Source: Methanothrix sp. (GTDB taxonomy: Archaea; Halobacteriota; Methanosarcinia; Methanotrichales; Methanotrichaceae). Taken from it: a stretch of 38,387 nt of DNA. Shown one piece after another: positions 23,487 through 32,950 of this stretch (positions are counted from its first letter, which is position 1; each line of letters begins with the position of its first letter). A program made the position numbers and the translations under genes. The stretch lies in assembly GCA_026394565.1 (NCBI GenBank), contig JAPKYA010000094.1, positions 1 through 38,387 of the forward strand, in the 5' to 3' direction. Under the pieces are notes generated by a model, which was not told the DNA's origin, did no database searches, and was given only the letters and a program-made list of their open reading frames with translations.

Positions 23487-24797
23487 ATGGATCTGGAAGG
23501 TTTTGCCAAGCGGGGCCTGCTGCGAAAGGATCCCGAAATAAAGTCCAAGCTCATCTCACTGATCAGAGAGGTTAAGAGAATACCTGAGGATAAAGCCCTC
23601 ATCCTGGCGGAGGCGGTAATAGAAGAAGCGGCAGCGACGCTGCATCCCCGTGGCGAAGTCTTCCGGCTGGAGAGTGTGGGCGTCTCCATGGGCGACTATG
23701 GAGTGGGCTCGCGAGGCTCAGGCGATTTTTATACGCACACCAAGATTGCCGAGGTTATCGGTCGCACCAATGCTGTGGTGGACTCCCGCCAACTGGACGA
23801 CTCAGGCGTGGTCAAAGGCAAAGGACAGTACATAACCGTCACCGTAGACGGCATGCACTCCCGCCTCAGCGACTATCCATTTCTGGCCGGCTTTCATGTA
23901 ACTCGCGCAGCTCTACGCGATGTCTATGTCATGGGCGCAAAGCCCGTAGCTCTTCTCTCCGATGTTCATTTGGCCGATGATGGGGATGTCTCCAAGCTCT
24001 TCGACCACATCGCCGGCATCGCCACCGTCTCGGAGCTGATCGGCGTTCCTCTCATCACCGGAAGTACTCTTCGCATCGGCGGAGATATGGTCATCGGCGA
24101 CCGGCTGACCGGTTGCGTGGGAGCTGTAGGCGTCTCCGACAAGCTCACGCCCAGAAAAGGGGCCCGTCCTGGGGACGTGATCATGATGAGCGAGGGTGCC
24201 GGAGGAGGAACGGTCTGCTCGGCTGCCCTTTATTATGATCGGCATGAGGTAGTGGAAGAGACCCTGAACATCAAATTCCTGGAGGCCTGCGAGGCTCTGC
24301 TCAAGGAAGACCTTGCCATCCACGCCATGACCGATGTGACCAACGGAGGCATTCGCGGCGATGCCAAGGAGATCTCCTACACAGCCGGGGTGAAGCTGCT
24401 CTTCGAGGAGGAGAGGATGCGCCGCCTGGTAAATGCGCGGGTTTTGGAGATGCTCGACGACCTGTTGATCGATTATCTGGGCGTCTCCATCGATGCTCTG
24501 CTTATCATTGCTCCCCAGGAAGAGGCGGAAGAGATCGCTCGCACCATTCGCCGGGCCGGAGTGGCAGTGGATGAGATCGGCACTGTCGAGGCGGGAGAGG
24601 GCGCAAAGCTGCAGATGGACGGCAATGTGACTGACTTCGCCCCGCGCTTCCGGGAAGCTGCCTACACGCCCATAAAAAAGGCAGTGGGCCAGGACGCGAA
24701 AAGAGATGTGGCGGAGATGACGGCCAGAGTGGACCGGGCAGCTATGAATGCTGTGAAAAAAAAGAGGCAATTTGTCGAGAAGATAAAAAGAAGATAA
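23487..24797 (+). CDS. AIR synthase-related protein (PurM/HypE/SelD superfamily)
   Basis: The 436-residue product has a short helical N-terminus (1-60), then the PurM-like N-domain (DSRQLDDSGVVKG; YITVTVDGMHSRLSDYP; MGAKPVALLSDVHL) and C-domain (GDVIMMSEGAGGG; MTDVTNGGIRGDAKE). These are ATP-binding folds found in PurM, PurL, SelD, HypE and ThiL. The C-terminus is basic (KKKRQFVEKIKRR) and lacks the Cys tail of HypE, so it is not a hydrogenase maturase of the usual type. Its exact reaction is unknown. GGAGAGG lies about 15 nt before the ATG. Confidence 0.8.
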   Translation: MDLEGFAKRGLLRKDPEIKSKLISLIREVKRIPEDKALILAEAVIEEAAATLHPRGEVFRLESVGVSMGDYGVGSRGSGDFYTHTKIAEVIGRTNAVVDSRQLDDSGVVKGKGQYITVTVDGMHSRLSDYPFLAGFHVTRAALRDVYVMGAKPVALLSDVHLADDGDVSKLFDHIAGIATVSELIGVPLITGSTLRIGGDMVIGDRLTGCVGAVGVSDKLTPRKGARPGDVIMMSEGAGGGTVCSAALYYDRHEVVEETLNIKFLEACEALLKEDLAIHAMTDVTNGGIRGDAKEISYTAGVKLLFEEERMRRLVNARVLEMLDDLLIDYLGVSIDALLIIAPQEEAEEIARTIRRAGVAVDEIGTVEAGEGAKLQMDGNVTDFAPRFREAAYTPIKKAVGQDAKRDVAEMTARVDRAAMNAVKKKRQFVEKIKRR

Positions 24798-24880
24798 TCA
24801 AATTTTTACAAAGTTATTTATTTTTAATGCATTTGCCGAATGTAGTAATAATAGTAAAAATTTTTTTAACATAAATAAAC

Positions 24881-24889
24881 TATTTATAT
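24881..24889 (+). promoter_or_regulatory. TATA box of the winged-helix regulator gene
   Basis: TATTTATAT lies about 55 nt before the ATG at 24942 in a very AT-rich stretch (24800-24900), predicting a leader of some 25 nt that contains GGGAG. Confidence 0.55.
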
Positions 24890-24941
24890 CATAAGGTACT
24901 TCATTTATTGCAAGGGAGTAAAAATAAGGGAGAAGATAACA

Positions 24942-25331
24942 ATGAAGGAATCGTTCGTAATGAGATTTGACGAAAAAGATATTGAAGTGGTAGAAACGCT
25001 GAAAAGCCTGGGAGTGCCGAGGAAGGTCTCCAATATGATCGCCTATCTGGCCAGCGGCACAGAGGCCACCTCCCGCGAGATTGAGCGGGGCTCAGATCTG
25101 CGCCAGCCGGAGGTGAGCATTGCTCTGCGCACGCTTCGGAAGAACAACTGGGTGGAGGAAAAGATGAGCCGGAGCGATGGCACCGGCCGGCCCATGAAGA
25201 TCTACCGTCTCAAAGCACCTATTGAGGATATCCTTCAGTACTACGAGCAGGAAAAGCTCAATGAGGCCAACTTGGCTTTGCAATCCATACAAAAGCTCAA
25301 GATCCTTCTTGGGGAGGCAGGGTCGAGCTGA
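24942..25331 (+). CDS. Winged-helix transcriptional regulator
   Basis: The 129-residue product has an HTH core over about 25-85: MIAYLASGTEATSREIERGS, recognition helix RQPEVSIALRTLRKNNWV, and a wing with SDGTGRPMKIYRL. A C-terminal helix (about 90-125) could mediate dimerisation. Similar small regulators are common in Methanosarcinales and targets are unknown. GGGAG precedes the ATG by 9 nt and a clear TATA box lies upstream, so it has its own promoter. Confidence 0.8.
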   Translation: MKESFVMRFDEKDIEVVETLKSLGVPRKVSNMIAYLASGTEATSREIERGSDLRQPEVSIALRTLRKNNWVEEKMSRSDGTGRPMKIYRLKAPIEDILQYYEQEKLNEANLALQSIQKLKILLGEAGSS

Positions 25332-25581
25332 GTGCCTGGAATCCCAGAATGAAACTTTAATATATATTTTTTAAGTTTAGGTAATTTTTCTGCAAATGTC
25401 TTCTGTGAGTCCTCCGTGCGCTCTGTGTCTTGCAATAACCTGAGGTTAGCAGCCGGAAATACGAAGAGTCACTTTCACTTACCGAAAAAAATCTTCACGA
25501 TGGGGATATATAGAAGGAAAGCCCAATATAAATCTAAAGCAAATACAGTATTAGCAAGCTTATATCCCAGGTAGTGATTCA
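25332..25581. other. Intergenic region with tfe promoter and repeat-like stretch
   Basis: No gene is supported. A T-run after the regulator can terminate its transcript. Bases 25395-25432 contain repeated TCTGTG/TCCGTG units, similar in style to the repeat after lysS. AATATAAAT at 25524-25532 is a likely TATA box for tfe, with a start near 25555. Confidence 0.45.
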
Positions 25582-26082
25582 TTGACGATCATCGAAGAGT
25601 CTATTCATAGAGCATATCTCAACAAGCTTGTAGGAGAAGACGGCTTACGCATTGTGGAATGCATACCCGGCGAGGAGATCACTGACGAAAAACTGTCTGA
25701 GCTTACCGGCATCAGCCTGAATACCGTAAGACGCACTCTTTACCTGCTTTACGAGCACAGGCTGGCCATATATCGGCGCAAGCGCGATCCTGATTCGGGC
25801 TGGCTCACCTATTTGTGGCAACTGTGTCCCGCGAATTTTTTTGAAAAGGCCCTGGAATCGGAAGCCAAAAGACTGCTGCGCAAATTAGATGAAAGGCTGG
25901 CCTATGAGAAGGAGAACATCTTCTATGCCTGCACCGAAGGCTGTGCCCGGTTCATCTTCGATGAGGCGAGCGAGGCCAATTTCCTCTGTCCCTTCTGTCA
26001 GGGCAGCCTGGAGTTTATGGAGAATGCCAAAGTGGTGGAGACAATAGAAAAGCAGATGACTGAATTAAAAGCTTGCTTATAG
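25582..26082 (+). CDS. tfe: Transcription initiation factor E, alpha subunit (TFE)
   Basis: TFE helps open the promoter and stabilises the TBP-TFB-polymerase complex. The 166-residue product has the winged-helix domain (about 1-85; LSELTGISLNTVRRTLYLLYEH), a coiled linker (about 88-112) and a C-terminal zinc ribbon with C117, C121, C136 and C139. The start is TTG at 25582 behind AGGTAGTGA. Its last six bases overlap the end of the convergent gene at 26077. Confidence 0.95.
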   Translation: MTIIEESIHRAYLNKLVGEDGLRIVECIPGEEITDEKLSELTGISLNTVRRTLYLLYEHRLAIYRRKRDPDSGWLTYLWQLCPANFFEKALESEAKRLLRKLDERLAYEKENIFYACTEGCARFIFDEASEANFLCPFCQGSLEFMENAKVVETIEKQMTELKACL

Positions 26083-26478
26083 GTTCTCCAGGTTGTTGCC
26101 AAGAACCGCCGTCCACCACCAGCGAGCCATGTCCATCAGATCGCGGCTGAACATTCCGGATAGCCGGTACTCACCGCCTTTGTTTGTGATTAGTCCTGCT
26201 CCAAGCAGCTTGTTTCTCATGGCGTAAAAGGCAGACCGACTAACATTCAGCACTACCAGAAGCTGCTCCCACTCTTCAGTCTTCAATGGATCGCCGCTCT
26301 TCTGCCTTTCCTCCACCATTGCAAGGAATTTCCCACCACGCTCTGCCGTTGTTTCCTCCTGAAAAAGCCGGAGCATCAGCTCATGATACGGATCACGACA
26401 ACGACTTATTGCATACTCCGATTTAGAGCGGACCTTGAGCGTAGTGGCGGTCCGGGGAGCCTTCTTAACATTGGTCAT
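26077..26478 (-). CDS. Predicted winged-helix DNA-binding protein
   Basis: The 133-residue product is not a family I can name. It has a basic N-terminus (KKAPRTATTLKVRSKSE), a helical middle, and a probable helix-turn-helix at about 68-103 (WEQLLVVLNVSRSAFYAMRN followed by LLGAGLITNKGGEYRLS, where the last part resembles a wing). It ends with a Trp-rich segment (ARWWWTAVLG). Its ATG overlaps the TGA of the upstream gene (ATGA), so the two are translationally coupled. It converges on tfe with a 6-bp overlap. Confidence 0.65.
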   Translation of the reverse strand: MTNVKKAPRTATTLKVRSKSEYAISRCRDPYHELMLRLFQEETTAERGGKFLAMVEERQKSGDPLKTEEWEQLLVVLNVSRSAFYAMRNKLLGAGLITNKGGEYRLSGMFSRDLMDMARWWWTAVLGNNLENL

Positions 26479-26780
26479 AAAGTAGCCAGTACTGCTCTGG
26501 CTATATCTGCATATTCATCCCTTAAAATATAACTCTTGGGCGCACGATAAGACTTTTTATTGACATGCAATATTCCCAGGCGTGAGCAAATGTAGCCGAT
26601 CATGGAGGCTACCACCTTCCTGGAAACATCAATTCTCTTGCTAACGCTTTCATGAAGAGAAGCAACCGTAAACTCTCGAGCCTCGACTATCGACTCAATC
26701 ACAACTCGCCTCAGACCATCTGTGTCCAGATTGAGGAACCTGATCATCCGGCCTAATATCTCTGACCGCTGTGGTTTCAT
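26475..26780 (-). CDS. DUF2551-like small DNA-binding-type protein
   Basis: The 101-residue product resembles the methanogen DUF2551 family, with DTDGLRRVVIESIVEAREFT, then VSRKVVASMIGYICSRLGIL and a C-terminal YILRDEYADIARAVL. The pattern of helices with a VSRKVVASMIG turn suggests a winged-helix-like fold. It is the first gene of a two-gene operon with the HTH gene. The name rests on recalled family motifs only. Confidence 0.65.
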   Translation of the reverse strand: MKPQRSEILGRMIRFLNLDTDGLRRVVIESIVEAREFTVASLHESVSKRIDVSRKVVASMIGYICSRLGILHVNKKSYRAPKSYILRDEYADIARAVLATL

Positions 26781-26905
26781 CGTACTCCTCCCAAAACTAC
26801 CCCCTTAGACATTTGCCAATAGTTTAGTAATATGTATAATATATACTTTACTATATTTCACCGGAAACCCCAATTGCACCGCCATGAGTTTAAGCTGACA
26901 ACAAA

Positions 26906-27667
26906 ATGGTGATGATGATAAAGAGCTTGCGGCCCGGAATTGATATGCCAGAAGATGAAAATGCAAACGCTGAGGGCCACTATGCCCAGGGAAATTATGA
27001 GGAGGCGGTGTCGGCCTGGGAGAAGGCCGAGAGCGCTGGTGCACGCAGCTTCGCCCTTTTCTATAAAAAAGGCATTGCCCTGAGAAAGCTGGGCAGGTAT
27101 GATGAGGCAGCGGCTGCCCTGGAAAAGGCACTATTGCTCGACTCTAAGAATGCCGACGCCTGGAGGGCTCACGCTATGGCTTGCAGCCAGATGGATAGGA
27201 ATGACGAGGCAGTATCGTCCTGCAAAAAGGCCCTGGCCCTCGATCCATGCAATGCCCGAACCTGGATAGTAAGAGGCTTTGCCCTGCACCGACTGGGACA
27301 ATACGAGAAAGCGGTGGAAAGCTATGCCCGGGCCATTGAACTGAATCCTCTCGGGGGCGACGGCAGAAGGGCCTGGAATAACCGGGGCGCGGCTCTGGAC
27401 AACCTGCAAAGACATGAGGAGGCTATCGAGAGCTATGAGGAGGCGCTCATGATCGATCCCTTCGATATATACGCATGGAACAACAAAGGCGTGGCCTTAG
27501 GGGTTTTATCCAGGCACGAGGAGGCGATAAGCTGCTTTTTAAAGGCCATAGAGATCGAGCCGGAATATGCTACGGCCTGGAAGAACCTGGGGCTTGCCTA
27601 CCAGTCACTACATCGCGATCATGAGGCGAAAGAGGCATTTTTCCGGGCCAAGGAATTGGGGCTCTGA
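26906..27667 (+). CDS. Tetratricopeptide-repeat protein
   Basis: The 253-residue product contains about six TPR units in tandem from about residue 25 to the end. The consensus is visible in each, for example GNYEEAVSAWEKAES, GRYDEAAAALEKALLLD, GQYEKAVESYARAIELNP, RHEEAIESYEEALMIDP and RHEEAISCFLKAIEIEP. There is no signal peptide or membrane helix, so it is probably a cytoplasmic protein-interaction scaffold. No good ribosome-binding site precedes the ATG at 26906; ATG at 26945 is another possible start. No partner is evident. Confidence 0.85.
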   Translation: MVMMIKSLRPGIDMPEDENANAEGHYAQGNYEEAVSAWEKAESAGARSFALFYKKGIALRKLGRYDEAAAALEKALLLDSKNADAWRAHAMACSQMDRNDEAVSSCKKALALDPCNARTWIVRGFALHRLGQYEKAVESYARAIELNPLGGDGRRAWNNRGAALDNLQRHEEAIESYEEALMIDPFDIYAWNNKGVALGVLSRHEEAISCFLKAIEIEPEYATAWKNLGLAYQSLHRDHEAKEAFFRAKELGL

Positions 27668-27672
27668 TTGAT

Positions 27673-28188
27673 CTATTTCTTGCCCGAAAGAGCTTTGGCG
27701 ATCTCATCGACGAGAACCTCACGATTCTCTCGGGTTACGGTTATCAACTGAAATGTGCTGCGGATTTTCTTGGCCAGACGGTGATTGGACCACTCATGCA
27801 ACACCACGAGCATGGGCCTCGATGAGGCTATGGCCATTTCTACGGCTGAGACGAATCTGCGGCTGGACAGCTCCATGGGACCAACCTCGTCTACCACGAT
27901 CAGCTCGCATTTCAGGGCGTTTTCCACTGCCCGCGCTCCGATGCCGTCCAGGTCTTCCGGATGGATGCGATACTTCCCCAATTGCGGCCCGCTGCCCGTC
28001 TCATCTGCCAGCATGCCCACGTCCCCCGAGGCAAGGTCGAGCAGCTCAAAGCCGATGCGCCGATCTTTGTAACGCTTATCTCGTGCCAGCACACCCCCCA
28101 CGCGCCTGCCTGCGGCGGCGGCCACTTTCGCGACCAATGTGGATTTGCCGATGCCTGGAGACCCGGTGACTGCTATCCTAAATACCAT
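27673..28188 (-). CDS. Nucleoside-triphosphatase THEP1
   Basis: The 171-residue product has Walker A GSPGIGKST (9-17), a GGVLARD segment, and Walker B LIVVDEVGPMEL, the hallmark of THEP1-type NTPases. These hydrolyse a broad range of NTPs in vitro; the cellular role is unknown. Its start overlaps the end of the Toprim gene by 11 bases, and the operon order is DUF167, Toprim, THEP1. Confidence 0.92.
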   Translation of the reverse strand: MVFRIAVTGSPGIGKSTLVAKVAAAAGRRVGGVLARDKRYKDRRIGFELLDLASGDVGMLADETGSGPQLGKYRIHPEDLDGIGARAVENALKCELIVVDEVGPMELSSRRFVSAVEMAIASSRPMLVVLHEWSNHRLAKKIRSTFQLITVTRENREVLVDEIAKALSGKK

Positions 28189-28609
28189 ATTGCTCCCTCA
28201 TCCTTTCCGCGTAGCGGCTCAGGCTCTCTACGTCCTTTATCTCTTTTTTGACCAGCTTTTTAAGGCGACTTCGGATCTCTTTGTCCGGTCGCGAGCCTGC
28301 GGAGCGCAGGTGGCGCTCGATCGTCTTGCACATCTCATCGCCTTTGCCGTCCCAGTCGGTTAGGAGTATGATCTGGGAATAGCTGCGGGCTGCTTCCTCT
28401 GCGATGTCCAGAGCCCTGCGGCGCGAGGCCATGATCACCGGTCCCGGCAGCCCCAAAGCACGCAGGGCCAGAAGGTCGCGCCTTCCTTCCACAATGACGG
28501 CGGCACCCTGATAGGAAGCATCGAGAAGGGAAGCAATCAGCTCCTCCAGGGCCTCCAGATCATAAGTCCTCTTGGGACGGCTCTCCTGATCATCTCTTCT
28601 CGTAACCAT
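28178..28609 (-). CDS. Toprim-domain protein (UPF0292 type)
   Basis: The 143-residue product has a Toprim fold: VIVEGRRDLLALRALG (catalytic Glu at about 41) and a LLTDWDGKGDEM acidic motif supplying the D-x-D. Toprim domains are used in primases, topoisomerases and nucleases. This stand-alone form (UPF0292) is archaeal and uncharacterised. It lies 7 nt downstream of the DUF167 gene and overlaps THEP1. Confidence 0.88.
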   Translation of the reverse strand: MVTRRDDQESRPKRTYDLEALEELIASLLDASYQGAAVIVEGRRDLLALRALGLPGPVIMASRRRALDIAEEAARSYSQIILLTDWDGKGDEMCKTIERHLRSAGSRPDKEIRSRLKKLVKKEIKDVESLSRYAERMREQYGI

Positions 28610-28616
28610 CGGATTT

Positions 28617-28931
28617 TCAGCTCAATTTTTGCTTTAATGCCGAGACGGCCTCATCCTTTGCCATGCCTTTTACCAAAAGAAGCTTTCTTGCGCTCTTGTG
28701 GCCGCTTAAGACCTCTACATTTAGCTCGGAAATGCCTAGCGTTCTGGCCAACTCCTCTGTCAGTTGCCGGTTAGCCCGTCCTCGCGACGGCTCCTCAGTC
28801 AGATGGGCTTCCAATGACCGCCTCCAGGGATTGAAGCCGGAGGGCACAGCCAGCCGGGAGGAGCCGGGAACCACCTCAAAGCTGATGATGCAGCCCAGGG
28901 GATGAGGCTTGACCGCCTCGCAAAGGTCCAT
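28617..28931 (-). CDS. UPF0235 / DUF167 family protein
   Basis: The 104-residue product matches the YggU-type family: PSGFNPWRRSLEAHLTEEPS, RGRANRQLTEELARTLGI and VEVLSGHKSARKLLLVKG. The fold is known from structures of relatives but no function is established. It is the promoter-proximal gene of the leftward three-gene operon, divergent from purH. Confidence 0.88.
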   Translation of the reverse strand: MDLCEAVKPHPLGCIISFEVVPGSSRLAVPSGFNPWRRSLEAHLTEEPSRGRANRQLTEELARTLGISELNVEVLSGHKSARKLLLVKGMAKDEAVSALKQKLS

Positions 28932-29039
28932 TAATCATAAAAGAGGCGTCCAGGAGCTTAAAGCTTATCTCTGGCATCCGATAAATAGCGCTTTGGCAAC
29001 AAGTTAAAATAGCGCCAGCGATGAAAGGAGAGAGGTTCG

Positions 29040-30386
29040 ATGAAGATCAAGCAAGTCGTCGTCCTGGCAGGTCAGGCTCAGGTGGCAAGATCCATTCTTT
29101 GCGGCTTGGAGCAGCTTGGCCTGCAAATCTGCGACCGGCTCCCTGGCATTGGAAAGGATTGCCTTTTGATATGCGACAAGGGATATGAAACCACCCCCGC
29201 AGGAGCGCTCCTCATTCGCCAGGCTCTGGCCAATGGAAGTCCTGTTTTATTAGACAACGCCCAATTGTCATCGGCTTTAGAAGAGATCAAGCAGACGGGC
29301 AGCCTTTCTTTAGAGACAAGAAATAACCTGGAGGCTTATGCCCTCTATAGGTGTCTGCAAAGCGACACGCAAAGACTGGCTGCACTCCAAGCCGACGTGA
29401 ACGCCATGCCCCGCTATGCAGTGGCGGCCTATGAAAAGGTACAGGATCTTCGCTACGGAGAGAATTGGCACCAGAGGGCTGCACTCTACAGCAAGCAGAA
29501 TGGTCTGGGCCTGCACATAGCCAAGAAGCTGAATGGACGTGAGATGTCCTATAACAACATGGTTGATGCGGAAACGGTGCTTGAGATGCTGATAGACCTA
29601 TCGGAGTACGACGGCATCCCCGTCGAAAAGCCCCTCTCTGTCATTGTGAAGCATGCCAATCCCTGTGGTGTAGCCTATGGCGAAAGTCTTGCTGATGCCT
29701 ATCGTCTCTCTTTCGCCACCGATCCCAAGTCCGCCTTTGGAGGCGTCATAGGATTCAATCGGCCTGTGGACGCAAACACAGCTCGCGCCATCGGCGACAG
29801 CTTCGTTGAGGTTCTTCTGGCCCCGGGCTTTGAGCCAGAGGCCCTAAAGCTGCTCATGGATAAGAAGCCGAACCGCAGAATATTAGATATTGGAGATCTG
29901 CTGGCCAGAAAGGATGAACTTTATCGGGGCTTCTATCAAAGAAGCATCTTCGGGGGCATGATGCTCCAGGATTATGATACCGGCGATCTTAAGGAATGGA
30001 AGGTAGTGACCAAGAGGGCTCCCACAGATGTGGAGAGCAAAGCTCTTCGATTTGCCTGGAAGGTCTCCAAGTATGTCAAGTCCAATGCCCTGGTTTATGC
30101 CTCGGAGTGCCAGACCATAGGCATAGGATCGGGCCAGGTGAGCCGGGTGGATTCAGCGCGCTTTGGTGCAGAAAAGGCAGAGGAGCACGGCCTTAGCACC
30201 CAAGGGACGGTAGCTGCCACGGATTCATTCTTCCCCTTCCGAGACGGGCTGGATCAAACCTTCCAGGCCGGAGCTGTTGCAGTAATTCATCCCGGCGGTT
30301 CCATACGGGATGCAGAGGTGATTGATGCCGCCAATGAACACGGCATGGCCATGGTCTTCACAGGCATGCGCCATTTCCGACACTAA
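29040..30386 (+). CDS. purH: AICAR transformylase (PurH) with a reduced N-terminal domain
   Basis: The transformylase part (about 125-448) is intact: [12 protein letters not shown] with catalytic Lys204-His205, [24 protein letters not shown] and [12 protein letters not shown]. It formylates AICAR in purine synthesis. The N-terminal part is only about 120 residues against about 200 in bifunctional PurH. It lacks the GRVKTLHPK-type IMP cyclohydrolase signature, keeping only the end of the domain ([16 protein letters not shown]). Cyclohydrolase activity is therefore unlikely, and a separate PurO would be needed. A GAGAGG precedes the ATG. Confidence 0.9.
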   Translation: MKIKQVVVLAGQAQVARSILCGLEQLGLQICDRLPGIGKDCLLICDKGYETTPAGALLIRQALANGSPVLLDNAQLSSALEEIKQTGSLSLETRNNLEAYALYRCLQSDTQRLAALQADVNAMPRYAVAAYEKVQDLRYGENWHQRAALYSKQNGLGLHIAKKLNGREMSYNNMVDAETVLEMLIDLSEYDGIPVEKPLSVIVKHANPCGVAYGESLADAYRLSFATDPKSAFGGVIGFNRPVDANTARAIGDSFVEVLLAPGFEPEALKLLMDKKPNRRILDIGDLLARKDELYRGFYQRSIFGGMMLQDYDTGDLKEWKVVTKRAPTDVESKALRFAWKVSKYVKSNALVYASECQTIGIGSGQVSRVDSARFGAEKAEEHGLSTQGTVAATDSFFPFRDGLDQTFQAGAVAVIHPGGSIRDAEVIDAANEHGMAMVFTGMRHFRH

Positions 30387-31836
30387 AATTGCTTTTGCGC
30401 TTCTCGCTCTTGTGCTTTTCATTTACCTGCCGTTTGATCCGGCCTCGGCAAGCGTTATCCAGGCGGGAGCGGATATCCAGACGGCTATAGACTCGGCCAA
30501 TGCGGGAGACACGATAGTAGTGGGTCCGGGTGAGAAGAGCAGCTTCGAGGTGGACCGGCCGCTAACCATTGAGGGGCAGGGCGGCCCCATTATCTCTGCC
30601 GCCCTGCAGAAACCTGCGATAAAAGTGAACAGCTACGGCGTCACCATCATTGGATTTCGAATAATTGGCGTGGGCAAAGATGAGAGTGCCAAGTTCAATT
30701 ACTACATGCAAAATCCCGCGGCTGCTGCGGGTGTTCGCTTCGATGAGCCCAATTCGGCCATCGTTGTGAGAGGCGACGGCTTTTCTCTGAAAAATTGCAG
30801 CATCTTTGGGGCGCAATTGGCAATTTCTGCGGAGAATGTGCGGGACCTGCTCATGCAAAATACGACCATAGAAGGCTGCGATATAGGAGCGTCTATCCTG
30901 GAAAGCAGCCGGCTAAAAGTTGCTGCCTGCCGCATTACGAGCTGCAAAAAATACGGGCTCGATATTGAAAGGTCTCGCGATGTGGTGCTTGACAATAACA
31001 GCATTGTAAACAACACCAACGGCGGCATTCTCCTTAAAGAGACGAACGGAGGCATTGTTCAGGATAATATACTCTCCATGAATACCTTTGGGCTGTCTCT
31101 TTGGAATGCATCGTATAACCAGGTGAGAAGAAATCGTGCCGATCATAATTATTACGGAATCCTGGTGACGTCCTGGTCCAACTACAACAACATCACTGAG
31201 AACGTGGCCGAGGATAACAGCAGAAGCGAGATCGTGAAAGGATTTGGCATCGGCATCAGCCTGCAAGAGAACAGCAGCAACAACCTGCTGAAGGGAAACA
31301 CCGCTAAAGGCAACTTCAACGGCCTTGAACTCTCCCGAGGCTGCAAGTTCAATGCCGTCTACGACAACAACGCCTCTGACAACAAACACGGAATAAGGCT
31401 CAATGAGAACAGAAATAACCTCATCTTCGGCAATAGCTTCTTCAGAAACGATATCAATGCCTATGAGAATACCAGCCTCAATATATGGAATACCACAACT
31501 ACCGGCAACTACTACAACGATTATCAGGGCAAAGACGAGAATAATGACGGCATAGGCGATCAGCCCTATTCCCTTCCGGGACCCGAGTCGCGTTCCTTTG
31601 ACTACCGGCCCCTCATCCGTCCCGATCAGGAGGCGGCATTGAACGGCACGCAGATAAGGGATGAGGTTAAGAAATATGCCGTATATGGGCCGGCTGATGA
31701 TGAGTATCCCACCATTAGCAAGCAAAAAGGCGTCATGGTGATATCTCGGAGGACTCCCAGCACCCCGCCCAAATGGTCCGACTCAAGGGCCTTTGATGCC
31801 AGCGCTCCGCCTTTCCAGAAAGAGAATGATTTCTAA
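30334..31836 (+). CDS. NosD-like secreted parallel beta-helix protein
   Basis: The protein (500 residues from this ATG) has a signal peptide (about 17-40, ending FDPASAS). It then has a right-handed beta-helix with PbH1 repeats of about 22 residues, rich in N-N/S ladders such as [33 protein letters not shown] and [10 protein letters not shown]. The NosD-type ending is [20 protein letters not shown]. Related proteins bind or process carbohydrates in the envelope. The start is uncertain: the frame begins inside purH and no ribosome-binding site is visible. Its TAA overlaps the trm1 ATG. Confidence 0.85.
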   Translation: MNTAWPWSSQACAISDTKIAFALLALVLFIYLPFDPASASVIQAGADIQTAIDSANAGDTIVVGPGEKSSFEVDRPLTIEGQGGPIISAALQKPAIKVNSYGVTIIGFRIIGVGKDESAKFNYYMQNPAAAAGVRFDEPNSAIVVRGDGFSLKNCSIFGAQLAISAENVRDLLMQNTTIEGCDIGASILESSRLKVAACRITSCKKYGLDIERSRDVVLDNNSIVNNTNGGILLKETNGGIVQDNILSMNTFGLSLWNASYNQVRRNRADHNYYGILVTSWSNYNNITENVAEDNSRSEIVKGFGIGISLQENSSNNLLKGNTAKGNFNGLELSRGCKFNAVYDNNASDNKHGIRLNENRNNLIFGNSFFRNDINAYENTSLNIWNTTTTGNYYNDYQGKDENNDGIGDQPYSLPGPESRSFDYRPLIRPDQEAALNGTQIRDEVKKYAVYGPADDEYPTISKQKGVMVISRRTPSTPPKWSDSRAFDASAPPFQKENDF

Positions 31837-32891
31837 TGGATCTCATAACTGAGGGCGCCGTCACCTTTGAGACCGAGGGCGCCTTCTACAATCCCAAGAT
31901 GCTTCTAAACCGGGATATCGGTGTAGCCATGGCCGGCTGCCTGGGCATCTCCGACTATCTGGACGCTCTGTCCGCCAGCGGCATTCGCGGGCTAAGAGTA
32001 GCAAAGGAAGCGGGCGCAGAAAAGGTGACCCTAAACGACGTCAGCCCCCAGGCTTGCCGGCTCATGGAAAAAAACCTGGCCCGAAATGGTCTGGCCGGCA
32101 CTGTAACCTGCTGCAATGCCAACGTTCTCCTGCACGAGCAGCACTTCCAGGCTGTGGACCTGGATCCCTTCGGCTCACCCTCTTCTTATCTTTCAGCAGC
32201 CAGCCGGTCCGCTCTCTCTTATCTTTTTATCACCGCCACCGACACGGCGCCTCTCTGCGGTGCCCATCTTATGAGCGGTATCCGCAAGTACATGGCAGTT
32301 CCACTGCGCACAGACTATCACAGGGAGATGGGGGCCAGGATTCTGCTCGGCCTGGCGGCGCGGGAGCTGGCCCGCCTGGATAAAGCCGTGCAGCCCATGC
32401 TCACCCACGTTACCGATCACTATGTGAGAACTTACCTGCGTGTGATCAAGGGAGCAAAAGCAGCGGACAAATGCCTGGAAAAACTGGGTTATATCGAGCA
32501 TTGCAAAAGCTGCGGCAGCTTTGTTCTCCTGGAAAAGCCCGGGCCCGGAGGAGTGTGCTATCACTGCTTTGGCAAGACGACCTTGGCCGGCCCTCTGTGG
32601 CTCGGCGAGATACAGGAGGCGCAGACGATCGAGAAGGCCCTGGCTTGGGCGAGCTTGAGCCCTCGGGCCAGAAAACTTCTCAGCACATGTGCGAGCGAAG
32701 CGGAGGTGCCCATGTACTATGATCATCATAGCATCTGCGAGAGGCTGCACATCACCCCAGGCAAGATAGAGGAGGCAATAGAGCGGCTGCGCTCTTGCGG
32801 GCATCGGGCTTCTCGCACTCATTTTTATGGACTTGGCATCAAGACCGATGCTGCAATGGCGGAGGTAGAGGCGGCCATAAGACCTGCTTGA
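31836..32891 (+). CDS. trm1: tRNA (guanine-26-N2)-dimethyltransferase Trm1
   Basis: Trm1 makes m2,2G at tRNA position 26 using S-adenosylmethionine. The 351-residue product has the Trm1 opening ITEGAVTFETEGAFYNP, the motif ALSASGIRGLRVAKE, the catalytic VDLDPFGSP (Asp110 to Gly113) and a zinc-binding CKSCG...CYHC cluster near 225-250. It is translationally coupled to the preceding secreted beta-helix gene by a TAATG overlap, although the functions seem unrelated. Confidence 0.96.
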   Translation: MDLITEGAVTFETEGAFYNPKMLLNRDIGVAMAGCLGISDYLDALSASGIRGLRVAKEAGAEKVTLNDVSPQACRLMEKNLARNGLAGTVTCCNANVLLHEQHFQAVDLDPFGSPSSYLSAASRSALSYLFITATDTAPLCGAHLMSGIRKYMAVPLRTDYHREMGARILLGLAARELARLDKAVQPMLTHVTDHYVRTYLRVIKGAKAADKCLEKLGYIEHCKSCGSFVLLEKPGPGGVCYHCFGKTTLAGPLWLGEIQEAQTIEKALAWASLSPRARKLLSTCASEAEVPMYYDHHSICERLHITPGKIEEAIERLRSCGHRASRTHFYGLGIKTDAAMAEVEAAIRPA

Positions 32892-32917
32892 TTTCTATCT
32901 GTTTTTCAACCTAAAAC

Positions 32918-32926
32918 TTAATAAAG
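32918..32926 (+). promoter_or_regulatory. TATA box for the structured leader before the small membrane protein
   Basis: CTTAATAAA lies about 27 nt before the first base of the hairpin at 32951, consistent with transcription starting at the hairpin. Confidence 0.4.
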
Positions 32927-32950
32927 GAGAAGAGACCTAATAGTGATAGC

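Noticed and set aside
23913-24770. Leftward 285-codon frame
   Set aside because: Shadow of the AIR-synthase-like gene in GC-rich DNA.
30913-31725. Leftward 270-codon Val/Ile-rich frame
   Set aside because: Produced by antisense reading of Asn-rich beta-helix repeats (AAC/AAT give GTT/ATT).
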